Made by a program: the position numbers and the translations under genes. From assembly GCA_947629985.1 (NCBI GenBank), contig CANRFV010000003.1:62001-126000 (forward strand): DNA of 64,000 nt, given 5' to 3'. The notes below the pieces were generated by a model, which saw only the letters and a list, made by a program, of their open reading frames with translations, had not been told where the DNA came from and made no database searches. The DNA comes from an uncultured Clostridia bacterium. Lineage in GTDB: Bacteria > Bacillota > Clostridia > Christensenellales > CAG-314. Of this stretch, positions 62,682 to 64,000 are shown one piece after another. Every line of letters starts with the position of its first letter. Within the stretch, counting starts at the first letter, position 1.

Positions 62682-63998
62682 ATGACCGAAATATTGGCGT
62701 TTGCCGAACAAAATTCGTCTGCCGAAGTGTGGAAAACGGTCTGCACAGCGCTTGCCATCGTGTTTATGTTTGCCATGCCGGCACTTATATTGTGGCTTAC
62801 GAAAAAATTCAAGTTTTTGAAAACCATCGGCGCAATAGCCCTGTGCTATGCGCTGGGATTTGTTGTGTCGCTTATACCCATACCCTACGACCGCTCTCTT
62901 ACTCAAACGGTGGCTTCGGTGTTGGTTGCCGCCGCAATACCGCTGATTTTGTTTACTTTCGACATTACAAGCGTGCGCAAATTGGCAAAGAAAACGATAA
63001 TTTCGTTTGTGTTGGTAATAGTTTCCACCGTTGCCGTGGCGTGCGCGGCGTATTTTGTCGCCAAAGCGGCAGGCGTGGCTAACGCTTCGCAACTGTCGGG
63101 TATGGCTACGGGGCTGTACATAGGCGGCACGCCCAACCTGGTTGCGATAGGAACGGCGGTGTTCGAAGGCGGAAACGGGTCGGAAGTTATTACCGCCGCC
63201 AACACGTCGGACTTTTTTGTGGGCGGAATTTACTTTTTGCTGATACTTACGGTAATTCGCCCCGTATACCGCAAATTGTTGGGCGACAAACAAATTGCCA
63301 AGCCGCGCAAAAGCAAAGCAACCGCCGCAACCGAACAGGCTGCGGAAACAAGCGGCACTGCGTACTGCGTGCAAACAAGCAACGTACAGGCGGACGGCGC
63401 AAACACAGAAACGCGCACCGCTACCGCCGTCGAAACCGAGTACGATTACAAGTCCATTCCGCGCGACAAAAAGTCCATTGGCAAACTTATCGGCGTAATT
63501 GCCCTTGCGATAGGCTGTTTGGCTGTGGGCGCGGGGTTGGAAATATTGATAAACGACAATATGGACGGCAGTATGTACATAATGATTGCCGTATCGGTGC
63601 TTGGAATTGCGTTCAGTTTTGTAAAACCCATTCGCAACGTGCGGGGATCGTACCAGATAGGGCAATACCTTATACTTATATTTTCGCTGGGATTGTCTAT
63701 GAGCATAGACATAAGCGTGCTTGCAAAAGAGATCTTGCCCACGTTGGCGTTTTTTGCGTGCGTGCAGACAAGTTGCATAATAGTACACTTTGTTTTGTGC
63801 AAAATTTTCCGCATAGACGGCGGAACCGCGCTTATTACCAGCACGGCGGGAATATACGGGCCGCCGTTTATAGCGCCCGTTGCCAACGCTTACGGCGACA
63901 GAGAACTGATTGCGCCGGGCATTATTTGCGGCACATTGGGGCTTGCGGTAGGCAACCTGTTGGGAATAGGCGTTGCAAATTTGTTGGCGCTGCTGTAA
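62682..63998 (+). CDS. DUF819-family membrane protein
   Basis: A 438-aa membrane protein with about ten helices in two halves. The halves are joined by a polar, Ala/Thr/Glu-rich cytoplasmic linker (about residues 205-265). The family motif GLYIGGTPNLVAIG (about 142) is repeated in altered form near the C-terminus as TAGIYGPPFIAPVANAYGDR. DUF819 members are presumed transporters related to bile-acid/keto-acid permeases; the substrate is unknown. The ATG follows AAGGAG 7 nt after the preceding stop. Confidence 0.85.
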   Translation: MTEILAFAEQNSSAEVWKTVCTALAIVFMFAMPALILWLTKKFKFLKTIGAIALCYALGFVVSLIPIPYDRSLTQTVASVLVAAAIPLILFTFDITSVRKLAKKTIISFVLVIVSTVAVACAAYFVAKAAGVANASQLSGMATGLYIGGTPNLVAIGTAVFEGGNGSEVITAANTSDFFVGGIYFLLILTVIRPVYRKLLGDKQIAKPRKSKATAATEQAAETSGTAYCVQTSNVQADGANTETRTATAVETEYDYKSIPRDKKSIGKLIGVIALAIGCLAVGAGLEILINDNMDGSMYIMIAVSVLGIAFSFVKPIRNVRGSYQIGQYLILIFSLGLSMSIDISVLAKEILPTLAFFACVQTSCIIVHFVLCKIFRIDGGTALITSTAGIYGPPFIAPVANAYGDRELIAPGIICGTLGLAVGNLLGIGVANLLALL

Positions 63999-64000
63999 CC

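Noticed and set aside
61698-63788. Minus-strand open frame of nearly 700 codons across the GNAT and DUF819 genes
   Set aside because: It is antisense to two genes with clear motifs and promoters, and its translation is rich in R, H, Q and Y as expected from an antisense shadow.

Overview
The window looks like chromosomal DNA of an endospore-forming Bacillota (class Clostridia or a close relative). The evidence is a SipL-type DUF3794/LysM protein, a yabP-yabQ-divIC sporulation/division cluster, Veg, long-form HPF, FloA/NfeD, ClpC, lysine and TPP riboswitches, SigA-like promoters (TTGACA-17-TATAAT) and AGGAGG ribosome binding sites. I cannot name genus or species from sequence alone. No rRNA, tRNA or CRISPR array was recognised. 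Most genes are ordinary core genes; accessory DNA is one IS200-like element, a regulator/membrane-protein pair, an ABC exporter cluster and a large family of intergenic repeats.

Layout. 1-3500: a partial membrane protein and an amino-acid ABC transporter operon under a lysine riboswitch. 3.7-10.3 kb: two zinc-ribbon membrane proteins, an esterase, a YgjV-like protein, an acetyltransferase, a tyrosine phosphatase and DNA polymerase IV behind a LexA-type box. 11.1-16.7 kb: a uridine-kinase-like protein, cyclophilin, an M29 aminopeptidase and a YDG-domain surface protein. 16.8-25.5 kb: hpf-nfeD-floA, clpC and a Ca2+-type P-ATPase. 25.6-26.2 kb: an A-rich degenerate repeat. 26.4-30.3 kb: a MATE exporter, folA, thyA and an acyltransferase. 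30.3-36.2 kb: two tandem ABC exporter pairs divergent from a TetR regulator. 36.3-40 kb: glmM, a GNAT protein, thioredoxin reductase and a membrane protein. 40.0-40.8 kb: IS200-like element. 40.8-47.7 kb: sipL-like, veg, an acidic zinc-ribbon protein, a PlsC-like acyltransferase and cysS-yabP-yabQ-divIC. 48-49.4 kb: a membrane protein divergent from an XRE regulator across four palindromic operators. 49.6-57.4 kb: serS, ppx and a TPP-riboswitch ThiT. 56.5-60.3 kb: an ECF sigma factor, putative anti-sigma factor, vWA lipoprotein and membrane protein. 60.6-64 kb: a DUF1540 peptide, rplI, a GNAT-like protein and a DUF819 permease.

The most unusual content is intergenic. Seven blocks (about 5 kb, near 4.7-5.3, 10.4-11.1, 19.6-20.4, 42.7-43.4, 50.9-52.3, 54.4 and 55.8-56.5 kb) are mosaics of the same modules in different combinations. 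Modules include arrays of small hairpins whose arms differ while the 7-8 nt linkers stay constant, a GTGCCGCACC/GGTGCGGCAC hairpin, and a terminator-like hairpin. In six blocks one end (ending GTGGTCGG) lies within about 10 nt of a protein stop codon, always in the same polarity relative to the gene. The elements therefore act as, or insert as, 3' untranslated regions. One block also carries a unique chain of long hairpins that could be a structured RNA. I recognise no known family for these elements.
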